64,000 nt of DNA from Eubacterium sp. AB3007 (lineage in GTDB: Bacteria > Bacillota > Clostridia > Peptostreptococcales > Anaerovoracaceae). Below the pieces are notes generated by a model. It worked only from the letters and a program-made list of their open reading frames with translations. It did no database searches and had not been told where the DNA came from. Numbering within the stretch: the first letter of the stretch is position 1; each line of letters begins with the position of its first letter. Shown here one piece after another: positions 51,387 to 59,939 of the stretch. Made by a program: the position numbers and the translations under genes. The stretch covers positions 2,108,001 to 2,172,000 of the forward strand of contig NZ_JIAD01000001.1 in assembly GCF_000688015.1 (NCBI RefSeq). The letters are read 5' to 3'.

Positions 51387-52697
51387 CTATTTCCCGATAA
51401 ACCGGCTCTCGATGTAGTAACGCTTCTCGTTGGCTTCGCCCATGGAGAAGGTCTTCCGGGGCAGGGCGCCGTCAGCGGCTACAGCTGGGAAGAGCAGCGA
51501 CTTATCCATTGCAGGGAGTGCAAATCCACAGTTGCCGTCCTTGTCGGACAGGGTCTCCAGGGCCTTGGTGCCGTGGATGTAGTCGATGTCCGCATCACCG
51601 CGCTCCTTGACGATCACGTCCAGAGCATTCTGCAGGACACCTACCTCCAGCTTGTTGGAAGGCTCCTCGATGATGACGGTGCAGCGCTTGCCACCGCAGA
51701 GGCACGGGATCGCGAAAGCGCCCTCCGGGGCCTCAGTGCCGGCCTCGGCCATGTATGCCTTGCCGTTCTGCTCGTTCAGAAGCTCGATGGTCTCCTTGAC
51801 GATGTCCTCGCCGGTCTTGCCGCCCTTGGCGAACAGTACACGATGGATGGGCTCGAACACGATGCCTGCGTCGTGGATGTTCTCGATCTCGCAGAGAGCA
51901 TATCTGGCAGGATGGTTCTTTGCCTCTTCTGGTGTCAGGGTCTTCTTCAGGTTCTCCCACATGGTCTTGGCTGTAGCAAGGGAGTGGTTGCCGTCGCCCA
52001 TGGCCTGGAAGATCACGTGTCCGTCGCCGTATTTCTCGACTGCCTTGTCGAACAGCTTGGACAGTGCCTCCTGCATACCGCCCAGATCTTCTTCCTTGAT
52101 AAAGGAGCCGGTGACGTGACCGCCGTCCTTCATCAGATCGGTGTCGTACATCTGCTCCTGTGGAGCATTCACCAGAGGTTCGATGACGGACTTCTCAGGA
52201 TCATCGATGAGGATGATGATGTGGGGCATCTCGATGGGAGCCCCCTCGCGGATCCGAAGTCTTGGTGGGATACGCTCCACCACAGTGCCCTCAGTAGCAC
52301 GGGTCAAAGACTGGGACCCCTTGTTGAAGTCGTAGCTCTCCAGGTCGGTGGCGATGACCAGACCCAGGTGGGTGCGGCCCTCGGCTGTACGCTTGACCAG
52401 CATACCGCCAGCAGGCATCTCCCTCAGCTGACCGTTGGACAAGTACTCGTCCATGGTCTTTCTGATGTTGGCGATCTTCTCTGCCTCGCCTTCCTTCTCC
52501 AGATAGATCTCAGGAAGCATCAGACGCAGGGTGGATGGAGCATCTCCAACGATGCTTTCTACGTCATTCCAGTATTCCGGCTCAGAAGTATACTGGTCAC
52601 AGGCGACGACCGCCCACTTGCTGTAATCGGTGCCTTCCTTCGGAAGCATCATCTTAGGAATGTGGAGACCGAATGTCCCCCAATCATAAACAGCCAT
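51387..52697 (-). CDS. DUF1015 family protein
   Basis: 436 residues of the conserved DUF1015 family. It starts near WAVVACDQYTSEPEYWND and contains FQAMGDGNHSLATAKTMWE, a DGNHS signature that resembles the nucleotide/phosphate site of ParB/sulfiredoxin-like proteins, and PARYALCEIENIHD. Family members occur across anaerobes. Kinase-like or ParB-like activity has been proposed but no reaction is certain. AGGAGG lies upstream. Codon use suggests good expression. Monocistronic. Confidence 0.88.
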   Translation of the reverse strand: MAVYDWGTFGLHIPKMMLPKEGTDYSKWAVVACDQYTSEPEYWNDVESIVGDAPSTLRLMLPEIYLEKEGEAEKIANIRKTMDEYLSNGQLREMPAGGMLVKRTAEGRTHLGLVIATDLESYDFNKGSQSLTRATEGTVVERIPPRLRIREGAPIEMPHIIILIDDPEKSVIEPLVNAPQEQMYDTDLMKDGGHVTGSFIKEEDLGGMQEALSKLFDKAVEKYGDGHVIFQAMGDGNHSLATAKTMWENLKKTLTPEEAKNHPARYALCEIENIHDAGIVFEPIHRVLFAKGGKTGEDIVKETIELLNEQNGKAYMAEAGTEAPEGAFAIPCLCGGKRCTVIIEEPSNKLEVGVLQNALDVIVKERGDADIDYIHGTKALETLSDKDGNCGFALPAMDKSLLFPAVAADGALPRKTFSMGEANEKRYYIESRFIGK

Positions 52698-52802
52698 AAT
52701 TAAACCTCCTAATGTTAAACAACAATTCTCACTTAAATTATAATGTACAGCGTCAGAAATTGCAACTGTAATATGAGGGTCTCCGCACGTTCTTTGTGCG
52801 TA

Positions 52803-53630
52803 TCAGGCGGCGCGATAAAACATCTTCTCGATCTCCTGTACTTTGCGTGCGATCATCTCGGAACTCGTGTTGTGATCTGCGTCATCGCTGGTGAGGAAGA
52901 GGTTGTCACCGATCACATAACCTTCCTTCTGGTAGTAATACAACTTGGCCGTCAGATCGGATCTGTATTTCGCACTCTTCAGCCCTCCGAGATGTTCAAT
53001 GATGATCATGGTGCCGTCGTAGCACTGGATCATGAAGTCCGGGCAAAGCTCTACCTCCCATCCGTTTTCATCCACCACAGTGATCTTGCATTCGTACCGG
53101 AAGGGAATACCTGCTTCCAGCAGAAGGTTGTACCAGAGGGCCTCTCCCTTGGATCGCACACGGGTACCATCCTTGGCATAATTCGCCGACTCAGAAAGCG
53201 GATAGGTGTTTTTGGGATAATCCGCGGACGCCCATGCCTTCAGTTCCTCCAATCGCGGATCCCTAAAGCCTTCCCTGCATACCTCGCGGCAGACTCGCGG
53301 CAGGTGCCCAATGATACCTGACACGGAGTCGTCCCAAAGATTATTAATTGCTTCTTCCAGAACCTCCTTGTTGTGCTTCAGGATCTCCAGGTGGGCCTTC
53401 TTGAAGAAGAGCGAGACTGCTCTCTTCAGTTCCGGAGAGTTGGCCTTGCCCAGGTATAGTCGCTTTTTCTTCTTGTTTTTGGTGATACAAAGATAATAGT
53501 AAGTGTGTTTTCTTCTTTTCAGCTTCTCGATGTAGCCGGATTGTTGGAGGTTATCGGACTGGAGAAAATTGATGAGGCGCTGAATGCGCTTCAGTTCGTG
53601 TAAAATGGACCTTTTGATAATCTGTATCAT
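52803..53630 (-). CDS. Orphan protein with predicted PD-(D/E)XK nuclease-like C-terminal domain (paralogue 2)
   Basis: 275 residues. The N-terminal third is basic and helical with an RRKHTYYYLCITKNKKKKRL strand pair. The C-terminal half shows RVRSKGEALWYNLLLEAGIP (Glu helix), EVELCPDFMIQCYDG (Pro-Asp strand) and TMIIIEHLGGLKS (acidic strand), then a YYYQKEGY helix, i.e. a PD-(D/E)XK order. It is homologous throughout to the 12224-13024 product, and its gene sits in the same way beside palindromic DNA and an IS copy. AGAAGGAGGG precedes the ATG. Activity and target are unknown. Confidence 0.62.
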   Translation of the reverse strand: MIQIIKRSILHELKRIQRLINFLQSDNLQQSGYIEKLKRRKHTYYYLCITKNKKKKRLYLGKANSPELKRAVSLFFKKAHLEILKHNKEVLEEAINNLWDDSVSGIIGHLPRVCREVCREGFRDPRLEELKAWASADYPKNTYPLSESANYAKDGTRVRSKGEALWYNLLLEAGIPFRYECKITVVDENGWEVELCPDFMIQCYDGTMIIIEHLGGLKSAKYRSDLTAKLYYYQKEGYVIGDNLFLTSDDADHNTSSEMIARKVQEIEKMFYRAA

Positions 53631-53693
53631 TGCGTAGGATCCCTCCTTCTGAGCAACTGTATGGAGTAGTACTGGTGATTTGCAATAATGACA

Positions 53694-53815
53694 GTGGCGG
53701 CGCCACGGCGAAATCTAAAGAATGACCATCATCAAAAGAAAGATTCGCCGGATCGATGCTGGCGGTTTTTCGTATTGGTAATGGCGGCGCCACTACTGCA
53801 CAAAGCATTCGCCGG
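53694..53815. repeat. Short palindromic repeats upstream of paralogue 2
   Basis: GTGGCGGCGCCAC (53694-53706) recurs as TGGCGGCGCCAC (53782-53793). CGGCGAAATCT (53706-53716) can pair with AGATTCGCCG (53741-53750), and GCATTCGCCGG recurs at 53805-53815. The sequences differ from the TTTTGTAGT array near paralogue 1, but the location is the same: directly upstream of the nuclease-like gene and directly adjoining the IS. Confidence 0.55.
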
Positions 53816-53884
53816 TATTGAGGTGTACCCCAAAAAGTAGAGTCTGCAAAGCATGGTATAATGCATGTAGATTGGAGGTACACC

Positions 53885-54190
53885 ATGTCAAGAACAAATT
53901 ACAGCAAACAGTTCAAATTGATGGTGGCAAAAGAAGCATTGCTGCCTGAAAACAAGAATCTGGAACATGTCATAGCCGACAAGTACGGAATCATGCCGTG
54001 GACTGTCATACGATGGCGTAATCATCTTGCTGAAGTTGGTGAAGATAAAGCCTTTCGAAAAGGGTTTACCAAATCAGATAAGAGGACCGATCGGGAAAAA
54101 GAGCTTGAAAAAGAGAACGCAGAGCTTCGTGAGGAGGTCGAAATACTAAAAAAAGCAGCGGCCTTCCTTGCAAATGTAAAGCGCGATTGA
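53885..54190 (+). CDS. IS3-family transposase OrfA (helix-turn-helix)
   Basis: 101 residues starting at the ATG after GGAGGT. It has an HTH followed by a coiled coil as in copy 1, with G in HLAEVGED. The slippery run of seven A then G lies at 54148-54155. The -1 frame is open from there into orfB, giving the OrfAB fusion. Confidence 0.9.
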   Translation: MSRTNYSKQFKLMVAKEALLPENKNLEHVIADKYGIMPWTVIRWRNHLAEVGEDKAFRKGFTKSDKRTDREKELEKENAELREEVEILKKAAAFLANVKRD

Positions 54191-55059
54191 AATATCTTTT
54201 CATGCGTGAGCATAAACACGAGCACAGCATTGCGAGGATGGCCAGAGTACTAAAGGTGTCAGAGAGCGGATACTACAAATGGCGCAGACGAGTCGATGGG
54301 CCACTTACGGAGAAAGAGAAAGAAGACCTTAAGATCACAAAAGAGATATACGACATATACAGAGCTTCCAGAGGATCATACGGATCAAGAAAAGTAACCG
54401 TTATCCTGAATAAAGGTCGCAAAAAACGTGTCAACCATAAACGTGTCGAGAGGATCATGCAGGAGTGCGCTCTCTTTTCCAGGACATGCAGAAGGTTTGT
54501 CTGCACGACGGATTCAGACCATGACGAGCCAATCGCCGACAATCTTATCGACAGAGACTTCAGCGTTGATGCCCCGGATAAAAAGATGGTAAGTGATACA
54601 ACAGTCATTGCTACGGAGCAGGGAGATCTGTATGTGGCCGGAATACTGGATCTGTATGGAAGGCTTCCCGTAGGGTTGGCAATGAGCGTGCATAACGATA
54701 GATTTCTGGTAATGGATGCATTAAAAGATATGCTTCTCAGAGGCTGTGGAAGTCCGGGATGCATCATACATTCGGACAGGGGTTCGACCTACTGTTCGAA
54801 GGAATACAGGAGAATGCTGAGCAGGCAGGGATTCATATGCAGCATGAGCCGTAAGGGAGATTGCTGGGACAATGCACCAATGGAAAGTTTCTGGGGTAAA
54901 ATGAAGTCAGAATGGCTAAAGAAAAAATACAGAACAATCAACGAGGCAAAAGGTGATATATATGAATACGTGTGGCACTTTTATCCTCGTAAAAGGCCAC
55001 ACGAATCCATCAATTACTCAACCCCGTATGATTATTATCATAGGGGAGAAATCATATAG
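54187..55059 (+). CDS. IS3-family transposase OrfB (DDE integrase domain)
   Basis: 290 residues from a TTG overlapping the orfA stop, identical to the copy 1 OrfB. The DDE residues are in SDTTVIATEQGD, IIHSDRGSTYC and NAPMESFWG. Expression is most likely through -1 frameshifting. Intact and potentially active. Confidence 0.92.
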   Translation: MKYLFMREHKHEHSIARMARVLKVSESGYYKWRRRVDGPLTEKEKEDLKITKEIYDIYRASRGSYGSRKVTVILNKGRKKRVNHKRVERIMQECALFSRTCRRFVCTTDSDHDEPIADNLIDRDFSVDAPDKKMVSDTTVIATEQGDLYVAGILDLYGRLPVGLAMSVHNDRFLVMDALKDMLLRGCGSPGCIIHSDRGSTYCSKEYRRMLSRQGFICSMSRKGDCWDNAPMESFWGKMKSEWLKKKYRTINEAKGDIYEYVWHFYPRKRPHESINYSTPYDYYHRGEII

Positions 55060-55242
55060 GAGTGACTCTACTTTTATGGGTACACTTCATATCGCTCTGG
55101 TTTGCCATCCGCTCATTGCGTTGTTATCTGCTCCGGAGTCTATTCAGCGTAACAACTTTACCATATCCTGTCAATAGCCAGTGAAACATTCGTACTATTC
55201 CCTTACAACCAGCGTCATATATGCTCGGGGGCTGGATTCCAA

Positions 55243-55268
55243 TAAAAAACGCGGTTTTCACCGCGTGA
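55243..55268 (-). terminator. Terminator of tcdA
   Basis: On the minus strand, ACGCGGT-GAAA-ACCGCGT followed by TTTTTATT. The 55090-55242 stretch between it and the IS contains no gene that I can support. Confidence 0.85.
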
Positions 55269-55289
55269 TTTCCCTCTTGGGTCGTAAAA

Positions 55290-56060
55290 TCAGTCTTGTT
55301 TTCCCCCTTTGGTGCGTAGGGCAGGGTCGAACTGCGTAAGGTCCCGCACCACCTCTGATGCCAGCAACAGGCCTGCGGCGGGGGGGACAAAGGCGGTCGA
55401 CCCGGGGACACTTCGTCTGACAGGCGCGCCGTCTGCAGGGCTTTGTGCGGGGGTGTCAGGGAGTTCCATCGGACGGATGGGCGCCTCGGTAGACCAGACC
55501 ACCTTCAGATGGGGGATGCCCCGCTTGCGCAGTTCTCTGCGAACCACCTTGGAGAGAGGATCCGTATGGGTCTTACTGATATCAGAGACCATGAGCTTGC
55601 TTGGATCCAGTCGGTTGCCGCATCCCATGGCCGAGATCACCGGGGTGCCGGCAGCATGGCAGCGGGAGATGATGTCCAGTTTGGCAGAGACCGTATCAAT
55701 GGCATCGATCACGTAGTCGTAGGCGCCGAAATCCACATGATCCCCCAGGCAGGGCAGGTAGAACACTGGATAAGTGTTGACCCGGATAGCGGGATTGATG
55801 GACAGCACCCTCTCCCGAGCGACTTCCACCTTGGGCCTTCCGATCGTGTCCTCCGTAGCCAGGATCTGACGGTTGATGTTGGTGAGATTGACCTCGTCAT
55901 TGTCCACGATGTCCAGGGTGCCGACGCCGCTGCGAGCCAGTGCCTCCAGAGCGTAACCGCCAACACCGCCAACACCAAACAGGAGTACACGGCAGCCGGA
56001 CAGGCGTGTGATCGCTTCCGGCCCCAGCAGGCGGGCCGTTCTCTGAAATCTTTGGTCCAT
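55290..56060 (-). CDS. tcdA: tRNA threonylcarbamoyladenosine dehydratase (TcdA, E1-like)
   Basis: 256 residues. The adenylation fold has the GVGGVGGYALEALARSG nucleotide loop, the DNDEVNLTNINRQIL motif with the catalytic Arg region, and VIDAIDTVSAKLDII. The C-terminus GIPHLKVVWSTE is typical of TcdA/CsdL rather than MoeB or ThiF. It cyclises t6A to ct6A at position 37 of ANN-decoding tRNAs using ATP. It is monocistronic with its own terminator. An extra Pro/Ala-rich loop near residues 200-225 contains a GCACAAAGCCC word on the DNA level. Confidence 0.92.
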   Translation of the reverse strand: MDQRFQRTARLLGPEAITRLSGCRVLLFGVGGVGGYALEALARSGVGTLDIVDNDEVNLTNINRQILATEDTIGRPKVEVARERVLSINPAIRVNTYPVFYLPCLGDHVDFGAYDYVIDAIDTVSAKLDIISRCHAAGTPVISAMGCGNRLDPSKLMVSDISKTHTDPLSKVVRRELRKRGIPHLKVVWSTEAPIRPMELPDTPAQSPADGAPVRRSVPGSTAFVPPAAGLLLASEVVRDLTQFDPALRTKGGKQD

Positions 56061-56086
56061 AGTTTGCCTCCATTACTGATTGTTCT

Positions 56087-56809
56087 CTAACTATTATATA
56101 GGAAACCGTCAGAATTGCAATGCTGGCCGCAAAATCTGTACCCCGCCCCCCAAACCGTTTCGATGTAGCGCGGGCGGGCGGCATCGGGCTCCAGTTTTTC
56201 GCGGAGACGGTTGATATGCACTGCGACAGTAGCACTGTCTCCCAGAGCGTCCATCCCCCATATATTCTCATAGAGCGCTTCCCGGCTGAAGACTGTATCT
56301 GCATGGAGCATCATGAACAAAAGGAGCTCGTACTCCCGGTTCTTCAGGGACACCTCCCGATCCTGCACATAGACCCGGTGCGTGTCTGTATTCAGCCGGA
56401 TCTCCCCTAGCCGGATCTCCGAAGTAGGCCGGCGCTTGCCCCGAAGACGGTCATACTGATCCAGGTTGGCTCGGATCCGAGCCATGAGCACGCCCGGAGA
56501 AAAAGGTTTATCTATATAGTCGTCTGCCCCCAGGCCGAGGCCGCGGATCTTGTCAATGTCCTCTCGCCTGGCCGTCACCATCAGGATGGGGATATCCAGG
56601 TGCTCCCGTAGTTTCCGGCAAACAGTGAACCCATCCATGCCGGGGAGCATCAGATCCAGAAGGATCAGGTCGAACCGGTTTTCGAGCCCCATCCGGAGCC
56701 CCTCCGTTCCGTCGGCGGCAATCTCTACTTCGTAGGAGAACGCTGCCAGATAATCCCTCTCGATGGCTGCGATGTCCTTATCGTCTTCGATGATCAGTAT
56801 TCTCTTCAT
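56087..56809 (-). CDS. OmpR/PhoB-family response regulator
   Basis: 240 residues from the ATG at 56809 (MKRILIIEDDKDIA) with GAGGAGG upstream; an extension to 56881 would run into the upstream kinase-coding region without purpose. Receiver: D9-D10, phospho-acceptor in LILLDLMLPGMDG, K in DDYIDKPFSP. The winged-helix output domain (about 135-225) has REYELLLFMMLH and HINRLREKLEPD, and ends YIETVWGAGYRF. It overlaps the kinase gene by ATGA, regulator second in transcription order here (kinase stop at 56806 lies beside its start). Confidence 0.93.
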   Translation of the reverse strand: MKRILIIEDDKDIAAIERDYLAAFSYEVEIAADGTEGLRMGLENRFDLILLDLMLPGMDGFTVCRKLREHLDIPILMVTARREDIDKIRGLGLGADDYIDKPFSPGVLMARIRANLDQYDRLRGKRRPTSEIRLGEIRLNTDTHRVYVQDREVSLKNREYELLLFMMLHADTVFSREALYENIWGMDALGDSATVAVHINRLREKLEPDAARPRYIETVWGAGYRFCGQHCNSDGFLYNS

Positions 56810-57978
56810 GGCCGTTCCTCCTCTGCCAGTGGCAGTTCGATCCTTATACAAAGCCCTCCACTCTCCGCGTTCTCCGCCCAAACGATCCCGCCCATCTGCG
56901 CGGCGCAGCGCCGGACGATGGAGAGCCCCAGGCCACTACCGGAAGCCGGATGCTGCCGGGCTTTGTCGCCACGGTAGAACACGTCGAAGAGGCTGAGCAG
57001 GGCTTCCTCTGGGACACCGGGGCCATCGTCACTGGCAGTGAACAGGCATCGATCACCGCGGTTTTCCAAGGTCAGTGTCATATGGGCCGGGGTGTGCGAT
57101 CGGTACTTCAGGCTGTTTTCGCAAAGGTTGGCGAGAATGCGTAAGAGCATCGTTCTGTCTCCCTGAATAGTAGCAGGACAAATCCTGGTGAGGAGCACCA
57201 ATCCGCGGCGTTCGTAGTCGTCCCCATGCTCCTGCAGAAAGGCAACGATGGTGCGATCAAGACGGAAGCGCTGCCTGGGGGGAGCCGCAGCCAGATCCAG
57301 CTTGGAGTAAGTAAATACCTGAGAGACCAGGTGATCGATCTCTTCCGTCTTTCGGTGGATCGTCTTCAGGTAGTTGAGGCGATCTGCCTCCGTTTCGGCC
57401 ACGCCATCCATGAGTCCTTCCGTATAGGCTCGGAGGGAGGTCAACGGGGAGCGCAGATCATGGGAAAGACCGGCCAGAAGCAGCTTTCGGTTCTCCTCGT
57501 TTTGCTGGGTCTGCTCTACAGAGACCTTCAGACGGGAGGCCATCTCGTTGAAGGCCTGGCAGACCGGGGCAAACTCATCCTGTGCCTCATAGCAGATCCT
57601 GTGCTCCAGATTCCCCTGTCCGATCTGTATGACGCCGTCCGAAAGAATATCCAGAGGTTCTCGGATATGGCGAAATACGAACTTTGTCAGGAACCGGTTG
57701 GTTAGCAGGATAGTAGCAGCACTGGTGAGGATGAGGATCAGGAGGATCGTCCCCATGGCCTCCCCGGGGCCAAAGAAAACGCCGTGACCGTCGAACAACT
57801 GCAGGGCCATCTGAGGATGCGTGTGGGGCCGGGGACCATAATGCCGGATCTCCTCGGCGGAAGCGTACATCAGTCCCCAGAGCAAGCGGACACTGACGAT
57901 CCCCACCAGGGCGGTGGCTCCTACCGGCACAAGGATCATGAGAATGTTTGAGATGCGTAGGCGTTGCTTGATGGTCAT
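56806..57978 (-). CDS. Membrane sensor histidine kinase (HAMP, HisKA)
   Basis: 390 residues. Two membrane helices (about 13-35 and 75-97) enclose a short external loop of about 40 residues. A HAMP domain (FVFRHIREPLDILSDGVIQI) precedes the H box AGLSHDLRSPLTSLRAY, N box LANLCENSLKYR, G1 DDGPGVPEE, F box DVFYRGDKA and G2 SGSGLGLSI. It phosphorylates the regulator whose start overlaps its end. The short sensor loop and divergent lepA give no clue to the stimulus. Gene order kinase-then-regulator is the reverse of the most common OmpR arrangement. Confidence 0.92.
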   Translation of the reverse strand: MTIKQRLRISNILMILVPVGATALVGIVSVRLLWGLMYASAEEIRHYGPRPHTHPQMALQLFDGHGVFFGPGEAMGTILLILILTSAATILLTNRFLTKFVFRHIREPLDILSDGVIQIGQGNLEHRICYEAQDEFAPVCQAFNEMASRLKVSVEQTQQNEENRKLLLAGLSHDLRSPLTSLRAYTEGLMDGVAETEADRLNYLKTIHRKTEEIDHLVSQVFTYSKLDLAAAPPRQRFRLDRTIVAFLQEHGDDYERRGLVLLTRICPATIQGDRTMLLRILANLCENSLKYRSHTPAHMTLTLENRGDRCLFTASDDGPGVPEEALLSLFDVFYRGDKARQHPASGSGLGLSIVRRCAAQMGGIVWAENAESGGLCIRIELPLAEEERP

Positions 57979-58064
57979 GGAGAGACTCCTTTCTTGAGAT
58001 TATACTAACTCACTTTCTTGAATACTGTTTGTGGAGGATATGAAAAGTTTGTGTTGGCTGAACC

Positions 58065-58093
58065 TTGACGGAACGGATTCTGGACTTTACAAT
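58065..58093 (+). promoter_or_regulatory. Promoter of lepA-hemW
   Basis: TTGACG (58065-58070), 17-bp spacer, TACAAT (58088-58093), 31 bp before the lepA ATG. Confidence 0.78.
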
Positions 58094-58123
58094 ATGATAA
58101 GAAACACACCAACTGGAGGACCT

Positions 58124-59938
58124 ATGGAGAAGGATTATCAGAAATATATACGCAACTTTAGCATCATTGCCCATATCGACCACGGCAAGTCCACCCTGGC
58201 AGACCGGATCATCGAGAACACCGGACTGGTGGCCCACCGGGACATGAAGGAACAGTTCCTGGACAACATGGATCTGGAGCGAGAGAGAGGCATCACCATC
58301 AAACTGCAGACCACCCGTCTGGTTTACAAGGCTCAGGATGGGAACGAGTACGTGTTCAACCTCATCGATACCCCGGGACATGTGGACTTCAACTACGAGG
58401 TCTCCCGGAGTCTGGCTGCCTGCGAAGGGGCTGTGCTGGTGGTGGATGCCACCCAGGGCGTAGAGGCGCAGACCATGGGAAACGTGTACCTGGCTCTGGA
58501 CGAGGATCTGGAGATCCTGCCCTGTCTGAACAAGATGGATCTGGCCAGCGCCAGACCGGAGGAGACCAAGCAGGAAATCGAGGACATGATCGGCATCGAT
58601 TGCGAGGATGCACCGTTGATCTCCGCCAAGGCGGGTACAGGCATCGACGAGCTTCTGGAACAAATCGTTGCTCACATCCCGGCGCCTTCCGGTGACCCAG
58701 AGGGGAAGCTGAAGGCACTGATCTTCGACTCCGTCTACGATAATTACAAAGGCGTAGTGATCTATACCCGGATCTTTGATGGCAGTGTCAAGGTAGGGGA
58801 TATGATCCGTCTGATGGCCACCGACAAGAAGTACGAGGTCACTGAGGTAGGCGTTATGGCCCCTGGCCATGTGCCCACCAAGTACCTGCGGGCCGGTGAT
58901 GTAGGTTATATCTGTGCCAGCATCAAGCAGGTGGCGGATGCACGTGTGGGTGACACCGTAACGCTGGCAGCAGATCCAACGGAGGAGGCGCTGCCAGGCT
59001 ACAAGAAGATCCAGTCCATGGTCTACTGTGGCATTTATCCGGCCGAGGGAGAGAAATACGAGCCGGTGAAAGATGCGCTGGAGAAGCTCCAGGTGAACGA
59101 TGCGGCCTTCCTGTTCGAGCCGGAGACCTCTCAGGCTCTGGGATACGGATTCCGTTGCGGGTTCCTGGGCCTGCTGCACATGGAGATCATCGTGGAGCGT
59201 CTTGAGCGGGAGTTCGACCTGTCGGTGGTCACCACTTCCCCCAGCGTCGTCTACAAAGTCATCCTGAACGATGGCACAGAGAAGATGATCGAGAACCCCA
59301 CCAACCTGCCAGACCCCACCGAAATCGACCATATTGAGGAACCGGTGGTGAAGGCCAACATCATGATCCCCAAGGACTACGTTGGAGCCATCATGGAGCT
59401 CTGCCAGCAGCGGCGCGGCAAGATGCTTTCCATGGACTACATCACCACCGAACGTGTGGATATCCACTATGAGATGCCTCTGAACGAGGTTATCTATGAC
59501 TTCTTTGACGCACTGAAATCCAAGACCAAGGGCTACGGTTCCCTGGATTACGAGTTCGTCCGCTACGAGAAGTCCAATCTGGTGAAGCTGGATGTGCTTC
59601 TGAACAAGGAGATGGTAGATGCCTTCTCCATGATCGTCCACGAGTCCAACGCTTATGCGAGAGGGCGGTTTGTCTGTGAGAAACTGAAGGAGATCATCCC
59701 GATGCACCAGTTCGAGGTGCCCATCCAGGCAGCCATCGGCCAGAAGGTCATCGCCCGGGAGACAGTGAAAGCGTACCGGAAGGATGTCATCGCCAAGTGC
59801 TACGGTGGCGACATCTCCCGTAAGAAGAAACTCCTGGAGAAACAGAAGGAAGGAAAGAAGCGCATGCGCCAGTTTGGTAAGGTGGAGGTGCCCCAGGAGG
59901 CCTTCACGGCTGTGCTGAAGTATGATGACAACAAGTGA
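58124..59938 (+). CDS. lepA: Elongation factor 4 (LepA) GTPase
   Basis: 604 residues, the normal LepA length. G1 [14 protein letters not shown], the G2 region with [11 protein letters not shown]3 [12 protein letters not shown]4 NKMD and G5 SAKAGTG are intact. The C-terminal LepA-specific domain includes [20 protein letters not shown]. It acts on the ribosome in back-translocation or initiation quality. The start is at 58124 (TGGAGGA upstream); a frame from 58031 contains the promoter and is rejected. hemW follows, overlapping or nearly so, as in many Firmicutes. Confidence 0.97.
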   Translation: MEKDYQKYIRNFSIIAHIDHGKSTLADRIIENTGLVAHRDMKEQFLDNMDLERERGITIKLQTTRLVYKAQDGNEYVFNLIDTPGHVDFNYEVSRSLAACEGAVLVVDATQGVEAQTMGNVYLALDEDLEILPCLNKMDLASARPEETKQEIEDMIGIDCEDAPLISAKAGTGIDELLEQIVAHIPAPSGDPEGKLKALIFDSVYDNYKGVVIYTRIFDGSVKVGDMIRLMATDKKYEVTEVGVMAPGHVPTKYLRAGDVGYICASIKQVADARVGDTVTLAADPTEEALPGYKKIQSMVYCGIYPAEGEKYEPVKDALEKLQVNDAAFLFEPETSQALGYGFRCGFLGLLHMEIIVERLEREFDLSVVTTSPSVVYKVILNDGTEKMIENPTNLPDPTEIDHIEEPVVKANIMIPKDYVGAIMELCQQRRGKMLSMDYITTERVDIHYEMPLNEVIYDFFDALKSKTKGYGSLDYEFVRYEKSNLVKLDVLLNKEMVDAFSMIVHESNAYARGRFVCEKLKEIIPMHQFEVPIQAAIGQKVIARETVKAYRKDVIAKCYGGDISRKKKLLEKQKEGKKRMRQFGKVEVPQEAFTAVLKYDDNK

Positions 59939-59939
59939 T

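Larger units (their letters stand above)
53819..55089 (+). mobile_element. IS3-family insertion sequence, copy 2 (1271 bp)
   Basis: Same length, ends and genes as copy 1 but opposite orientation. The left end is TGAGGTGTACCCC and the right end (reverse complement) is TGAAGTGTACCCA. It is flanked by TAT on both sides. By eye the two copies differ at one coding position (OrfA Gly here, Val in copy 1). The two copies flank about 39.1 kb of mainly housekeeping genes. Confidence 0.92.

Noticed and set aside
13442..55089. Composite transposon bounded by the two IS copies
   Set aside because: The 39 kb between them is mostly housekeeping genes, and each IS has its own TAT flanks, so two independent insertions are simpler.
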